Numbered from the stretch's first letter, positions 1-8,314 are shown. The stretch: DNA of 64,000 bases from Acidobacteriota bacterium (GCA_004299485.1 SCQP01000001.1:372001-436000); one strand, 5' to 3'. Numbers and translations: made by a program. The notes: generated by a model from the letters alone, not told the origin.

Positions 1-327
1 TTGTTCGTGGGCTGCCGCAGCGGCGCGATTGTGGTGTTTGACACCCGGACCGGCAAAGAGTTGCAGGCGCTGACGATTCCGCGCGGGATTGACGATTTGA
101 TTTACGATGCCGCCAGCGGCCGCCTCTATGCCACTTGCCCGGACGGCGGCGGCGCCGTGGCCGTTTATCAGGAACAGTCGCCCGACCACTACGTGCTCCT
201 GGGCGATGTCGCTTCCGCGCCCGGCGGCAAGAACGAGGTCCTGGTCCCGGCGCTGCACCGGCTCTACGTCACGATCCCGCCTGGCGCCCATGGCCGTGGC
301 GCGGTCTACGCGTACGCGGTGAATTAA
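1..327 (+). CDS. C-terminal fragment of a YncE/YVTN-type beta-propeller protein (cut by window edge)
   Basis: The frame is open from the first base, so the true start lies outside the window; 108 residues are visible before TAA at 325-327. The fragment contains propeller-like blades (a stretch reading LFVGCRSGAIVVFDTRTGKE, then a repeat of 'DAASGRLYATCPDGGG', then 'HRLYVTIPPG'), the pattern of YVTN/YncE-like propellers that often sit in the periplasm or are secreted. No substrate can be inferred. A short hairpin follows the stop codon. Confidence 0.6.
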   Translation: MFVGCRSGAIVVFDTRTGKELQALTIPRGIDDLIYDAASGRLYATCPDGGGAVAVYQEQSPDHYVLLGDVASAPGGKNEVLVPALHRLYVTIPPGAHGRGAVYAYAVN

Positions 328-333
328 AGCGCG

Positions 334-348
334 GGTGGCACAGCCACC
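334..348 (+). terminator. Short hairpin behind the propeller gene
   Basis: The arms GGTGGC and GCCACC are perfect complements around the loop ACA, 7 bases after the stop codon. There is no clear U-run, so termination is only possible. Nothing else supportable was seen between 349 and 464. Confidence 0.3.
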
Positions 349-464
349 TCTTGCTGGAGCCGCCCTCCCGCTGGTCGGGCTGTGGCTGGGCTTCGCTCCC
401 GGCAACGGACGCCCGCAGGTGCTCAAGTACCAGCGGCAGTGGGGCACGAGCCCCGCCCTGTGGA

Positions 465-753
465 TCAGGGCGTGTGCCGAATATCAAGGGTCGGATCCAG
501 CTTTTTCAAAAAACGAGCCGCCGTAGGTGCGTCGAAGCCGTCGCCGCGTCGCGCTCCCGCCATGTACCAGTCAGGGTCGGCCTTCTCGGCTGCAACGGAA
601 ATCACGGTTTTCGGCGACCAGTTCTGGTCGCCATAGAAAACTCGCCACGACCGCGGGTCACGCTCGGACCCCGCGCCCGGGGCGGTAGCCGCTTCTCAGT
701 CGCGCCAGGGCCTCGTGCACATGCCCCTTGGTAATCTTTTCCGAAATGGCCAT
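465..753 (-). pseudogene. Small ScoMcrA-type N-terminal 'head' domain protein, broken by a frameshift
   Basis: From ATG at 753 the minus strand reads MAISEKITKGHVHEALARLRSG and then hits a stop near 660. In a second frame, homologous-looking sequence continues (ERDPRSWRVFYGDQNWSPKT, then VISVAAEKADPDWYM and ARFLKKLDP) to TGA at 465. Together this resembles the small domain found at the N-terminus of ScoMcrA-like restriction proteins (I.KEHV..A...I, then Y.V.Y.GK.YPPKYVISLA, then FL..LGF). The 289-nt span is one base too long for an open frame, so a single insertion explains it; the break lies in runs of C and G at about 655-680, so a sequencing error is possible. A TATACT hexamer lies 7 bases before the ATG. 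Assignment is from remembered family pattern. Confidence 0.5.
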
Positions 754-791
754 AGGCGAGAGTATAGCCCGGTGCCGCCAGCGGGCACGGC

Positions 792-815
792 CTGCGATGT
801 ATACTGCGATGTATG
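792..815 (+). promoter_or_regulatory. Tandem 12-bp repeat with -10 hexamer, ending in the vapB1 start codon
   Basis: CTGCGATGTATA (792-803) is followed directly by CTGCGATGTATG (804-815); the last three bases are the antitoxin ATG. The -10-like TATACT (800-805) spans the junction and lies 7 bases before the ATG. Probable autoregulatory operator (inference) and near-leaderless promoter. Confidence 0.55.
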
Positions 816-1103
816 GCGGAGACGATGGTGCGCAAGCAGCTCTATATCGAGCCGCGGCAGGAGCGGTTGCTGAAGCGGCTGGCGAAGGAGCGGGGCACGA
901 CGGAAGCCGAGATCGTGCGCGCCGCGATTGATAAGTACGCCAGCGAGCCGGAGGAATCGCGGGAGCAGCGGTGGGAACGATTCATCGCGCGGCTACGCGC
1001 GCGCGCGGAAGCGACGAAAGGAGCACCGCAGCATCCACGCGACTGGACGCGAGAGTCGCTCTACGAAGAGCGCATGCGGCGCTATGACCGGCATTCTGGT
1101 TGA
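813..1103 (+). CDS. Ribbon-helix-helix antitoxin of a VapBC-type pair
   Basis: 96 residues. The N-terminus (RKQLYIEPRQERLLKRLAKE, then TTEAEIVRAAIDKY) is a CopG/Arc-type ribbon-helix-helix: a short strand followed by two helices. The C-terminal part is charged (many Glu and Arg) and would wrap the toxin. It overlaps the downstream PIN toxin by 20 bases, the usual translational coupling of these operons. ATG 813 is chosen because it lies at the expected distance from a TATACT hexamer; no Shine-Dalgarno site is present. The repeat at 792-815 is the likely operator. Confidence 0.8.
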   Translation: MAETMVRKQLYIEPRQERLLKRLAKERGTTEAEIVRAAIDKYASEPEESREQRWERFIARLRARAEATKGAPQHPRDWTRESLYEERMRRYDRHSG

Positions 1104-1524
1104 CACCAACTTATTGGTGTACACCGTCGATCCTGGCGAAAGCACCAAACGCGAGCAGGCGATTGCCGCTGTGGACCGCTTGGGTCTTACGGGGCGTGGC
1201 TGTCTGAGCGTGCAGTCTATGTCTGAGTTCGCCAACGCGGTGCTGCGCCGGCGGCTGCTCAGCGCCGCGGAAGCGGACGATTACGTTGGGGAATTGACGG
1301 GCAAGTGGAAGATTTTTGATCTGACTCCGACGGTGGTGCGCGAGGCGTTGCGGGGCGTGCGGGAGCACCGGATGAATATCTGGGACGCGCAGATCTGGGC
1401 GGTGGCGCGGCTGCACGGGGTCGAGACGGTGCTGAGCGAAGATTTTCAGGACGGGATGCGGGTCGAGGGAGTACGCTTTGTCAATCCCTTTCAGCGGGCT
1501 TTCGATCTGGAAGCGCTGCTTTGA
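1084..1524 (+). CDS. PIN-domain toxin (VapC-type ribonuclease)
   Basis: 146 residues from ATG 1084, inside the antitoxin reading frame. Motifs of the PIN fold are in order: ILVDTNLLVY near the N-terminus (first Asp), SMSEFANAVL (Glu), and NIWDAQIWA followed by VLSEDFQDG near the C-terminus (acidic metal-binding residues). VapC toxins are Mg-dependent RNases that usually cut tRNA or rRNA; the target here is unknown. A longer upstream start is possible in this frame but would run through most of the antitoxin gene. A 110-bp dispersed repeat begins at the base after the stop codon. Confidence 0.85.
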   Translation: MTGILVDTNLLVYTVDPGESTKREQAIAAVDRLGLTGRGCLSVQSMSEFANAVLRRRLLSAAEADDYVGELTGKWKIFDLTPTVVREALRGVREHRMNIWDAQIWAVARLHGVETVLSEDFQDGMRVEGVRFVNPFQRAFDLEALL

Positions 1525-1634
1525 GTGGCTCGCCACTTTTTGCCCTGGTCGCTCCCGTTGGTCGCTTGGAGTGCGGGCGTCGATTCCCGGCAGGGTCCGC
1601 CCGCTGGCGCTCAGGGCTCCTCCAAGCTACCGCC
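1525..1634 (+). repeat. 110-bp dispersed intergenic repeat, copy 1
   Basis: Starts with the small hairpin GTGGC-TC-GCCAC and ends with CTCCTCCAAGCTACCGCC. Near-identical copies lie at 6232-6341, 59740-59849 and, inverted, 60567-60676; a decayed one lies at 58522. It abuts the vapC1 stop and ends 23 bases before sucC. Confidence 0.9.
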
Positions 1635-1657
1635 ATTTGCTATCCTAGAAATTCATC

Positions 1658-2824
1658 ATGAAAATCCATGAATATCAGGCCAAGGAACTGCTGCGCGGTT
1701 TTGGCGTGGCGGTTCCGCGCGGGCGCGTGATCAGCGAGGCGGCCGAGGCCGCCGCGGCGGCGCGCGAATTGGGCGGCCAAGCCGTCATCAAGGCACAGAT
1801 CCACGCCGGGGGGCGCGGCAAGGGCGGCGGCGTGAAGCTGGCCAAGACGCCCGAGGAAGCCGTCGCGCTGGCGGGCCAGATTCTGGGCATGACGCTGGTG
1901 ACCCACCAGACGGGGCCAGAGGGGCGGCTGGTCCGCAAGGTGCTGGTCGAAGAGACGGCCAATATCGTGCGCGAGCTGTATCTGGGCATTGTGCTCGACC
2001 GCAATGCGGGCACGCCGGTGTTCATGGCCTCGGCGGCGGGCGGCATGGAGATTGAAGAAGTTGCAGCGAAGACGCCTGAGGCGATTCTGAAACAGCCGTT
2101 CTTGCTGGGCACGCTGCAGCCGTATCAGGCGCGGGAGCTGGCGTTCGGACTGGACCTGCCGGCGGCGGCGCTGGGCAGCGCGGTGAAGATGATGACCGGG
2201 CTGGCCAAGGCCTATGTCGCGCTGGACGCCACGCTGGCCGAGATCAACCCGCTGATTCTGACCGCAGAAAACCAGGTGGTCGCGCTGGACGCCAAGATCA
2301 ACCTGGACGACAACGCGCTGTTCCGGCATCCGCAGCTTAAGGAGTTGCGCGATTTGAACGAAGAAGCGCCGCTCGAGGTCGAGGCCAGCCAGTACGGGCT
2401 GAACTACATCAAGCTCGACGGCAATGTGGCGTGCATGGTCAATGGCGCCGGCTTGGCCATGGCGACCATGGACATCATTCAATACGCGGGCGGGTCGCCG
2501 GCAAACTTTCTCGATGTCGGCGGCGGCGCGAATGCGGAACAGGTCAAGCACGCGTTTGAGATTCTGCTGAAGGATCCGGCAGTGAAGGCGGTGCTGATCA
2601 ATATCTTTGGCGGCATTCTGCGCTGCGACACGCTGGCGACGGGCGTAGTCGAAGCAGCGCATGCGGTGAAGCTGAGGCTGCCGCTGGTGATCCGCATGGA
2701 AGGCACGAACGTGGCCAAGGGACGCGAGATTCTGGCGGCATCGGGGCTGAAGATTACCGTGGCCGAGGGCATGAAGGACGCGGCCGAAAAGGTCGTAGCG
2801 GCAGCGAAGGCGGCAAGGGCATAA
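1658..2824 (+). CDS. sucC: Succinyl-CoA synthetase (ADP-forming), beta subunit
   Basis: 388 residues, full length for SucC. It makes succinate and a nucleoside triphosphate from succinyl-CoA in the TCA cycle as a complex with SucD. The N-terminus [17 protein letters not shown] is the family signature; residues 1-220 form the ATP-grasp region ([18 protein letters not shown]), followed by the CoA-ligase part ([37 protein letters not shown]). sucD follows 3 bases after the stop. The start ATG 1658 fits the conserved N-terminus; a TATCCT hexamer at 1641-1646 would give a 5-base leader. Confidence 0.97.
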   Translation: MKIHEYQAKELLRGFGVAVPRGRVISEAAEAAAAARELGGQAVIKAQIHAGGRGKGGGVKLAKTPEEAVALAGQILGMTLVTHQTGPEGRLVRKVLVEETANIVRELYLGIVLDRNAGTPVFMASAAGGMEIEEVAAKTPEAILKQPFLLGTLQPYQARELAFGLDLPAAALGSAVKMMTGLAKAYVALDATLAEINPLILTAENQVVALDAKINLDDNALFRHPQLKELRDLNEEAPLEVEASQYGLNYIKLDGNVACMVNGAGLAMATMDIIQYAGGSPANFLDVGGGANAEQVKHAFEILLKDPAVKAVLINIFGGILRCDTLATGVVEAAHAVKLRLPLVIRMEGTNVAKGREILAASGLKITVAEGMKDAAEKVVAAAKAARA

Positions 2825-2827
2825 GAC

Positions 2828-3724
2828 ATGAGCATATTGGTCGACAAAAATACGCGGCTGCTGGTGCAGGGGATTACCGGGCGCGAGGGCAGCTTCCACG
2901 CACGCCAGTGCCGGGAGTACGGCACGAAGGTTGTGGCCGGCGTTACGCCGGGCAAGGGCGGGACGGAGCATGAGACCGTGCCCGTCTATAACACGGTGCG
3001 CGAGGCAGTGAAGGCGACGGGCGCGAATGTGTCGGTGATATTCGTGCCGCCGCCGTTTGCCGCGGACGCGATTCTGGAAGCTGCCGACGCCGAACTGCCG
3101 CTGGTGATCTGCATTACCGAGGGCATGCCGGCTCTGGATATGGCGCGGACGTGGGCCGTCGTGCGGAACTCCAAAACCCGGCTGATTGGGCCGAACTGCC
3201 CGGGCATCATTACGCCGGGCGAGTGCAAAATCGGCATCATGCCGGCGTCGATTCATCTGCCCGGGCGCGTGGGCATTGTCAGCCGCAGCGGGACGCTGAC
3301 CTATGAGGCGGTGCATCAGTTGACGCTGCTCGGCATCGGGCAGTCCACCGCCATTGGCATCGGCGGCGATCCGATTATCGGAACCACGCACCGCGACGCG
3401 ATCGAGATGTTCAACGCCGACCCGAAGACGGACGCCATCGTGATGATCGGCGAAATCGGCGGGACGGGCGAGGAAGAAGCGGCGGAATACATCAAAAAGA
3501 ACGTCAAGAAGCCGGTGGTGGGATTCATCGCCGGGCAAACGGCGCCGCCGGGACGGCGCATGGGCCATGCCGGCGCGATTATTTCCGGCGGCAAAGGCAC
3601 GGCAGCCGAGAAAATGGCGGCCATGAAGGCGGCCGGCATTCACGTCTGCCAAAGCCCGGCCGATATTGGCTCGACCATGGCATCCCTGCTGCCGAAAGGC
3701 GCACAAAAACAACATGCCCATTGA
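2828..3724 (+). CDS. sucD: Succinyl-CoA synthetase (ADP-forming), alpha subunit
   Basis: 298 residues. An N-terminal CoA-binding Rossmann domain ([16 protein letters not shown]) is followed by the ligase domain with SRSGTLTYE and the GHAGAII segment carrying the active-site histidine that is phosphorylated during catalysis. Partner of the upstream sucC gene. Its last codons overlap the ndk start, so sucC-sucD-ndk is one transcription unit; coupling with nucleoside diphosphate kinase fits sharing of the nucleotide product (inference). Confidence 0.97.
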   Translation: MSILVDKNTRLLVQGITGREGSFHARQCREYGTKVVAGVTPGKGGTEHETVPVYNTVREAVKATGANVSVIFVPPPFAADAILEAADAELPLVICITEGMPALDMARTWAVVRNSKTRLIGPNCPGIITPGECKIGIMPASIHLPGRVGIVSRSGTLTYEAVHQLTLLGIGQSTAIGIGGDPIIGTTHRDAIEMFNADPKTDAIVMIGEIGGTGEEEAAEYIKKNVKKPVVGFIAGQTAPPGRRMGHAGAIISGGKGTAAEKMAAMKAAGIHVCQSPADIGSTMASLLPKGAQKQHAH

Positions 3725-4133
3725 ACGAACGCTCACGATTGTTAAACCCGATGGCGTCGCTGCCGGACTGACCGGCGCGGTGCTGGCGCATCTCGAAAAA
3801 GCCGGATTCAAGATCCTGGCGCTGCGGCGCTTGCAGCTCACGCGCGCGCAGGCGGAGGGCTTTTACGCGGTCCATCGCGAACGCGGTTTCTTTCAGGATC
3901 TGATCAGGTTCATGACCGAAGGACCGGTGGTGGTGGCGGCGCTGGAGCGCGAAAACGCTATCGCCGAGCTGCGGCGGCATATGGGCGCCACCGATCCGGC
4001 GAAGGCGGAAGCCGGCACGCTGCGGAAGCTGTATGCGACCTCGATCGAGCGCAATGTGATTCACGGCTCGGACGCAGCGGAGACGGCGCGGCAGGAGATT
4101 GCGTACTTTTTTGCGCAGGCGGAGCTGATTTAG
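3714..4133 (+). CDS. ndk: Nucleoside diphosphate kinase
   Basis: 139 residues, the usual Ndk length. It transfers the gamma-phosphate between nucleoside triphosphates and diphosphates through a phosphohistidine. [12 protein letters not shown] at the N-terminus and NVIHGSDA (active-site His) near residue 116 are family signatures. ATG 3714 is preferred over the upstream in-frame TTG 3666 because [13 protein letters not shown] is the conserved start. It overlaps the sucD end by 11 bases. A heptamer array begins at its stop codon. Confidence 0.96.
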   Translation: MPIERTLTIVKPDGVAAGLTGAVLAHLEKAGFKILALRRLQLTRAQAEGFYAVHRERGFFQDLIRFMTEGPVVVAALERENAIAELRRHMGATDPAKAEAGTLRKLYATSIERNVIHGSDAAETARQEIAYFFAQAELI

Positions 4134-4166
4134 CTGGTAGCTCGTAGCTCGTAGCTGGTAGACCTG
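4132..4166 (+). repeat. Degenerate heptamer array (AGCTGGT/AGCTCGT)
   Basis: Four units in phase 7: AGCTGGT, AGCTCGT, AGCTCGT, AGCTGGT (4132-4159), then a degenerate AGACCTG. It overlaps the last two bases of the ndk stop codon and fills the gap before the next gene. One of six such loci in the window. Confidence 0.75.
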
Positions 4167-4185
4167 TGGCCGCATCCCAGAGAAC

Positions 4186-5040
4186 ATGACGTGGGGGCGG
4201 GTGCTCAAGGCCGCGGGGATGGCGGCGAGCCGCGATGGTCTGCTGAACTGGGCGGCGGCGCTCGCCTACTACTTTTTCTTCTCGCTCTTCCCGGCCATTC
4301 TCCTTTTGGCGGCGTTGCTGCACGCGTTTCAACTGCAGCACCTCACGAACAATGTAATCGCCGCGCTGGGGCAGAATTTGCCGCGCGGCGCGGCGCAACT
4401 GATTTCGAATCAGATGCAGGGTTTGCTGGCGCACCACGTACCGGGATTGTTGAGCGTGGACATCGTGCTGCTGTTTCTCGCCGCCGGGCAGGGGTTTGCG
4501 GGGCTGATGGCGGCGCTCAATGCCGCCTATGAGGTACGCGAGGGGAGAAAGTTTCTCCATCAGATGTGGCTGCAGTTCGCGCTGACCCTCAGCGCGGGCC
4601 TGCTGGTGGTGCTGGCGCTGGCGGTGATTATTCTGGGCCGGCACACGCTGACGATTCTGGCCGGACCCGTACATCTTAGCCATGTGCTGGTGGCGGTTTG
4701 GCCGGTGATCCGGTGGGTGATCGTGGTGGTGTTTATGGCGGTGGCGTTGTGGCTGCTGTACCGGTTTACGCCAAACGTGGCGCCGCAGGACGCTGGACTC
4801 GTGCCGGCGGTGGCGACGGCGATCGTCATTTGGCTGATCGCGTCAGTCGTACTGGCGTTCTACATCAATAATTTCGGAAATTACTCGGCGGTGTACGGAT
4901 CGCTGGGCGCCGTTATCGGACTGATGCTGTGGTTCTATGTGATTGCGCTGGCAATTCTGTTTGGAGCTGAAGTGCATGCGCAATGGCTGCGTGCGCATGG
5001 CATCAAACCGACGCCACATAAGCCGCCGAAAGCAGCCTGA
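4186..5040 (+). CDS. YihY/BrkB-family inner membrane protein
   Basis: 284 residues with about six hydrophobic segments, beginning with WAAALAYYFFFSLFPAILLL near residue 25. The AxAYYxxFSLFP motif and the C-terminal GSLGAVIGLMLWFYVIALAILFGAEVHA are hallmarks of the YihY/UPF0761 family (once annotated as ribonuclease BN, later shown not to be an RNase). The molecular role is unknown. It lies 52 bases after ndk, across a heptamer array, on the same strand. No strong Shine-Dalgarno site is seen; the start is chosen because the conserved first helix follows at the normal distance. Confidence 0.85.
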   Translation: MTWGRVLKAAGMAASRDGLLNWAAALAYYFFFSLFPAILLLAALLHAFQLQHLTNNVIAALGQNLPRGAAQLISNQMQGLLAHHVPGLLSVDIVLLFLAAGQGFAGLMAALNAAYEVREGRKFLHQMWLQFALTLSAGLLVVLALAVIILGRHTLTILAGPVHLSHVLVAVWPVIRWVIVVVFMAVALWLLYRFTPNVAPQDAGLVPAVATAIVIWLIASVVLAFYINNFGNYSAVYGSLGAVIGLMLWFYVIALAILFGAEVHAQWLRAHGIKPTPHKPPKAA

Positions 5041-5046
5041 TATTCT
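5041..5046 (+). promoter_or_regulatory. -10-like TATTCT of queF
   Basis: TATTCT follows the yihY stop codon directly and ends 6 bases before the queF ATG, which predicts transcription starting at or next to the start codon. No convincing -35 was seen. Confidence 0.45.
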
Positions 5047-5052
5047 AGCTGC

Positions 5053-5457
5053 ATGCCGAAGACGCAGGTACGCCGTTATACCGACGCTCAGGCCAGGGCG
5101 GGCATTGATGCTCGGCTGCCGGGGCTGGAAACGTTTCCGAACCAATATCCGGGATATGAGATTGCGATTGCGATTCCGGAGTACACGTCGGTGTGCCCGA
5201 AGACAGGCTTGCCCGATTTTGGCAAGCTGACGATCACCTATATGCCGCGCGGGCGGTGCGTGGAGTTGAAGTCGCTGAAAGAATATCTGCTGGCATACCG
5301 GAATCTGGGGATTTTTTATGAGAATGCGGTGAACCGGATTCTGGAGGATTTCGTGGTGGCGTGCAAGCCGGTATGGGCGCGGGTCGAGGGGGCGTTTACG
5401 CCGCGCGGCGGGATCAGCAGCACCATCACCGCACGCTGGCCGAGACCGAGGAGGTAA
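5053..5457 (+). CDS. queF: NADPH-dependent 7-cyano-7-deazaguanine reductase (preQ0 reductase)
   Basis: 134 residues, the short single-domain (YkvM-like) type. It reduces the nitrile of preQ0 to preQ1 in queuosine biosynthesis. Visible signatures are SVCPKTGLPDFG, with the Cys that forms the thioimide and the nearby Asp, and CVELKSLKEYL, the QueF motif that binds NADPH and substrate. QueD, an earlier enzyme of the same pathway, is encoded at 48.4-48.7 kb. The downstream dioxygenase gene begins 2 bases after the stop. Confidence 0.95.
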   Translation: MPKTQVRRYTDAQARAGIDARLPGLETFPNQYPGYEIAIAIPEYTSVCPKTGLPDFGKLTITYMPRGRCVELKSLKEYLLAYRNLGIFYENAVNRILEDFVVACKPVWARVEGAFTPRGGISSTITARWPRPRR

Positions 5458-5459
5458 GG

Positions 5460-6230
5460 ATGCTACCCGCCATCTTTTTTGGCCACGGAAACCCGATGAA
5501 TGCGCTGGCGGAGAACCAGTACACGGCGGCGTGGCGGCGCATCGGCGCGGGGATGGCGCGGCCGAAAGCAATCCTGTCGATTTCGGCGCACTGGTACGTG
5601 CCGGGCACGGGCGTCACCATCAGCACCTCCCCACGGACGATCCACGACTTTGGCGGCTTTCCGCGGGAGCTGTACCGGGTGCAATATCCGGCGCCGGGTG
5701 ATCCGGCGCTGGCGCAGCGGGCGCAAAAGCTGCTGGCGCCGATCCCGGTGGTGTTGGACAACTCGTGGGGCCTGGACCATGGCACCTGGGCGGTGCTGCG
5801 GCACGTGTATCCGGAGGCGGACATTCCGGTGGTGCAGCTCAGCATTGACGAGACGCGGCCGCCGGCATTTCACTACGAGATCGGACGGCGGCTGGCACCG
5901 CTGCGCGAGGAAGGCGTCCTGGTGCTGGGCAGCGGGAATATCGTGCACAATCTGCACACTTACGCCTGGGGACAGCATGTGGCGGATGCGTATGACTGGG
6001 CGGCGAAGTTTGAAAGCGAGGCGCGGCAGATGATGCTGGCGGGCGACGTGAAGCCGTTGCTGCAGTATGACCGGCTGGGACCGGAAGCGGAGCTGGCCAT
6101 CCCCACGCCGGATCACTTCCTGCCGCTGCTGTACGTGCTGGCCGCGGCGCAGCCGCACGAAGCGATCTCGTTTCCCGTCGAAGGCGTGGACGGCGGTTCG
6201 ATCTCGATGCTGGCGGTGCAGGTCGGCTGA
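5460..6230 (+). CDS. DODA-type (YgiD-like) extradiol aromatic ring-opening dioxygenase
   Basis: 256 residues, the size of the single-domain class III (LigB-like) 4,5-DOPA-dioxygenase family. These are metal enzymes; candidate ligand histidines are in FFGHGNPMNAL near residue 8, SISAHWYVPG near 43 and GSGNIVHNLH near 162. The start ATG 5460 is supported by GGAGG 6 bases upstream, overlapping the end of queF, so the pair is cotranscribed. The natural substrate is unknown; bacterial YgiD proteins act on catechols such as L-DOPA in vitro. Confidence 0.88.
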   Translation: MLPAIFFGHGNPMNALAENQYTAAWRRIGAGMARPKAILSISAHWYVPGTGVTISTSPRTIHDFGGFPRELYRVQYPAPGDPALAQRAQKLLAPIPVVLDNSWGLDHGTWAVLRHVYPEADIPVVQLSIDETRPPAFHYEIGRRLAPLREEGVLVLGSGNIVHNLHTYAWGQHVADAYDWAAKFESEARQMMLAGDVKPLLQYDRLGPEAELAIPTPDHFLPLLYVLAAAQPHEAISFPVEGVDGGSISMLAVQVG

Positions 6231-6231
6231 A

Positions 6232-6341
6232 GTGGCTCGCCACTTTTTGCCCTGGTCGCTCCCGTTGGTCGCTTGGAGTGCAGGCTTCGATTCGCGGCAG
6301 GGTCCGCCCGCTGGCGCTCAGGGCTCCTCCAAGCTGCCGCC
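6232..6341 (+). repeat. 110-bp dispersed intergenic repeat, copy 2
   Basis: Same 5' hairpin (GTGGC-TC-GCCAC) and same 3' end (AAGCTGCCGCC) as copy 1. It begins one base after the dioxygenase stop codon and ends 8 bases from the stop of the convergent DUF151 gene. Confidence 0.9.
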
Positions 6342-6349
6342 GGCGGCGG

Positions 6350-6835
6350 CTACATTTTGTAGTGGCCGGTGTCTTCTTCGCCGAGATTTTCGAGCCAGCG
6401 GCGGAGTTCTTCGCTGGAGCTGGGGTCGGCGGCAGCGGCGGCGATTTTCGAGCTCTTCAGGACTTCGTCGTCGACGTAGATGGGGCAGTCGAGGCGCAAG
6501 GCAAGAGCCAACGCATCGCTGGGGCGCGCGTCGACGGTCATGGTTTCGCCCTCGTGATCAAGCCAGAGAACGGCGTAGAAGGTGTCGTCGCGCAGCTCGT
6601 TGACGACGACCTTGCGCAGGCTGGCGTTGAAGCCCATGAGGACCTGCTTGAGCAGGTCGTGGGTCATGGGGCGCGGCGTCGAGACCTTCTCAATTTCCAG
6701 GGCGATGGCGTTGGCCTCGTAGATGCCGACCCAGATAGGCAGGACGGCGCTGCCATCCTTGTCCTTGAGAATGACTATGGGCGTGTTGGTGGAGGCATCC
6801 ATCATCAAGCCACGAATTTTCATCTCGACTTCCAT
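6350..6835 (-). CDS. Bifunctional nuclease family protein (DUF151)
   Basis: 161 residues. The core from MEVEMKIRGLMMDASTNTPI through ILPIWVGIYEANAIALEIE-like sequence, HDLLKQVL and RPSDALALALRLDCPIYVDDEVL is the full DUF151 (BFN) domain. In plants and bacteria, proteins with this domain have been reported to have DNase and RNase activity; the role here is unknown. ATG 6835 is chosen because AGGAG lies just upstream at about 6842-6846. It starts 8 bases after the end of miaB, so both are probably on one transcript. Confidence 0.88.
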   Translation of the reverse strand: MEVEMKIRGLMMDASTNTPIVILKDKDGSAVLPIWVGIYEANAIALEIEKVSTPRPMTHDLLKQVLMGFNASLRKVVVNELRDDTFYAVLWLDHEGETMTVDARPSDALALALRLDCPIYVDDEVLKSSKIAAAAADPSSSEELRRWLENLGEEDTGHYKM

Positions 6836-6843
6836 CGTCACTC

Positions 6844-8253
6844 CTATTGGATGAGACGCCCTACGAAGCTGTTTGCTCCTGCTTTTTCGACCTGAACCCG
6901 CACATAGGCGCCGGGCGCCAGGCTGCCGACAGGGGACGGCGCAGGCGTGGACACCACTGCCTGTCCTAGTATCGGCAAAACCGCGACGGCACTTGACCGG
7001 GGTGCTGCCCCAGCGGGCGGAGCAGGGGCGGCGAAGTTCACTACGCGATTCGAGCTGGCCCGGCTGGCCCATTGATTGAGCTTGGGGTGGTAAGCCTCGA
7101 CCATGACTTCCAGTTCCCTGCCCACCCAAGCCTGATTGTCGGCGTACTGCAATTCCTGCTGGCGACGCTGGAGGATCATGAGGCGCTCGGTCTTGATGTG
7201 GTCGGGAATGGAATCTTCCCACGCCCGGGCTTCGGTGTGCGGACGCGGCGAGTACTTGAAGATGAATGCGCCAGAGTAACGGACCTCGTGCATGAGATCG
7301 GCGGTTTGCTCGAAGTCGGCATCGGTTTCGCCGGGAAAGCCAACGATGATGTCGGTGGTGACCGCCAACGGACGCGGACAGGCGCGGATGGCCTCGATCA
7401 ACTCCAGGTAATGCTCGCGCGTGTAGCCGCGGCGCATTTTGCCGAGCACCGCGTTGGAGCCGGACTGGACCGGCAGATGAACGTGATCGCAGAGAACAGG
7501 ATTGCGGCCCATGGCGGCGACGATGGCGGGCGTGAAGTCGCGCGGATGCGAGGTAGTGTAGCGGACGCGCTTGAGGCCGGGGACTTCGGCAACTGCCGTG
7601 AGCATCTCAGCAAAATTCAGACCAGCGGGCGAGGAGTCGCGGTAAGAGTTGACGTTCTGCCCCAGAAGCTGGATTTCGGTATAGCCCATCCCGGCGAGCT
7701 GGCGGGCCTCGCGCAGGATGCTGGCGCTGGCGCGGCTGCGCTCCTTGCCGCGCGTGTAGGGCACGACGCAATAGGCACAGTGCTTGTCACAGCCTTCGAT
7801 GATGGTGATGTAGGCACGGAAGGGGTGGTCGCGGCGGGTGAGCTCGGTTTCGAAGGCCTCGTCGGAGGCTTCACCCAGGCCGGTGACGTGGCGCTCGCCG
7901 GCTTCAAGCTGGGCGATCAACTCCGGCAGCTTCGGGTAGCTGGCCGAGCCGGCCACCAGGCTGACATGGGGAGCACGTTTGAAGATGGCTTCACCTTCCT
8001 GCTGCGCCACGCAGCCCAGAACGCCGAAAATCTTGCCCTGCTTCTGGAGGGCCTTGTAGTTGGCGAGACGGTCGAAGACTTTCTGGGCAGCCTTGTCGCG
8101 GATGGAGCAGGTGTTGAACAGAATGAGGCCGGCCTCCTGCATGGTTGCCACCGGCGTGTAGCCGTGGGCGACGAGGGTGCCGGCGACGCGCTCGGAATCA
8201 TGGACGTTCATCTGGCAGCCGAACGTCTCCAGGAAAAAGGTTTTGCCCGTCAC
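6844..8253 (-). CDS. miaB: tRNA-2-methylthio-N6-dimethylallyladenosine synthase
   Basis: 469 residues with the three MiaB domains. The N-terminal UPF0004 domain has Cys13, Cys49 and Cys81 for the auxiliary 4Fe-4S cluster; the radical SAM domain has C155-x3-C159-x2-C162 (EGCDKHCAYC); the C-terminal TRAM part covers roughly 380-469, lengthened by an Ala/Pro-rich insert near 408-440. It methylthiolates i6A37 in tRNAs reading UNN codons. The start is GTG 8253; TATACT (minus strand, 8266-8261) lies 7 bases upstream and no Shine-Dalgarno site is seen. Confidence 0.95.
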   Translation of the reverse strand: MTGKTFFLETFGCQMNVHDSERVAGTLVAHGYTPVATMQEAGLILFNTCSIRDKAAQKVFDRLANYKALQKQGKIFGVLGCVAQQEGEAIFKRAPHVSLVAGSASYPKLPELIAQLEAGERHVTGLGEASDEAFETELTRRDHPFRAYITIIEGCDKHCAYCVVPYTRGKERSRASASILREARQLAGMGYTEIQLLGQNVNSYRDSSPAGLNFAEMLTAVAEVPGLKRVRYTTSHPRDFTPAIVAAMGRNPVLCDHVHLPVQSGSNAVLGKMRRGYTREHYLELIEAIRACPRPLAVTTDIIVGFPGETDADFEQTADLMHEVRYSGAFIFKYSPRPHTEARAWEDSIPDHIKTERLMILQRRQQELQYADNQAWVGRELEVMVEAYHPKLNQWASRASSNRVVNFAAPAPPAGAAPRSSAVAVLPILGQAVVSTPAPSPVGSLAPGAYVRVQVEKAGANSFVGRLIQ

Positions 8254-8260
8254 TGGGGCA

Positions 8261-8266
8261 AGTATA
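8261..8266 (-). promoter_or_regulatory. -10-like TATACT of miaB
   Basis: On the minus strand TATACT ends 7 bases before the GTG start at 8253, predicting a leader of about one base. No clear -35. Confidence 0.45.
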
Positions 8267-8273
8267 ACAAGTA

Positions 8274-8308
8274 GGGACCAGGGGGCAGGCGCCAGAGGTC
8301 AGGGCAGG
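8274..8308 (+). repeat. Degenerate heptamer array (GGGACCA-like)
   Basis: Five units in phase 7: GGGACCA, GGGGGCA, GGCGCCA, GAGGTCA, GGGCAGG. It lies between the divergent miaB and vapB2 genes, just upstream of the vapB2 -35 element. More degenerate than the other arrays. Confidence 0.55.
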
Positions 8309-8314
8309 CTCGAG

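Noticed and set aside
602-835. A 77-residue minus-strand open frame covering the frameshifted small gene
   Set aside because: It is the third frame; the recognisable protein similarity lies in the other two frames.
1525-1634. Insertion sequence
   Set aside because: Too short for a transposase; at most a non-autonomous element, and no target-site duplication is visible.
1640-3841. A 733-residue open frame antisense to sucC and sucD
   Set aside because: It is a product of codon bias in GC-rich DNA; composition is Arg/His/Ala-rich without domains, and both sense genes are certain.
4186-5040. Ribonuclease BN
   Set aside because: The old annotation of YihY proteins; the sequence is a multi-helix membrane protein with no nuclease motif.
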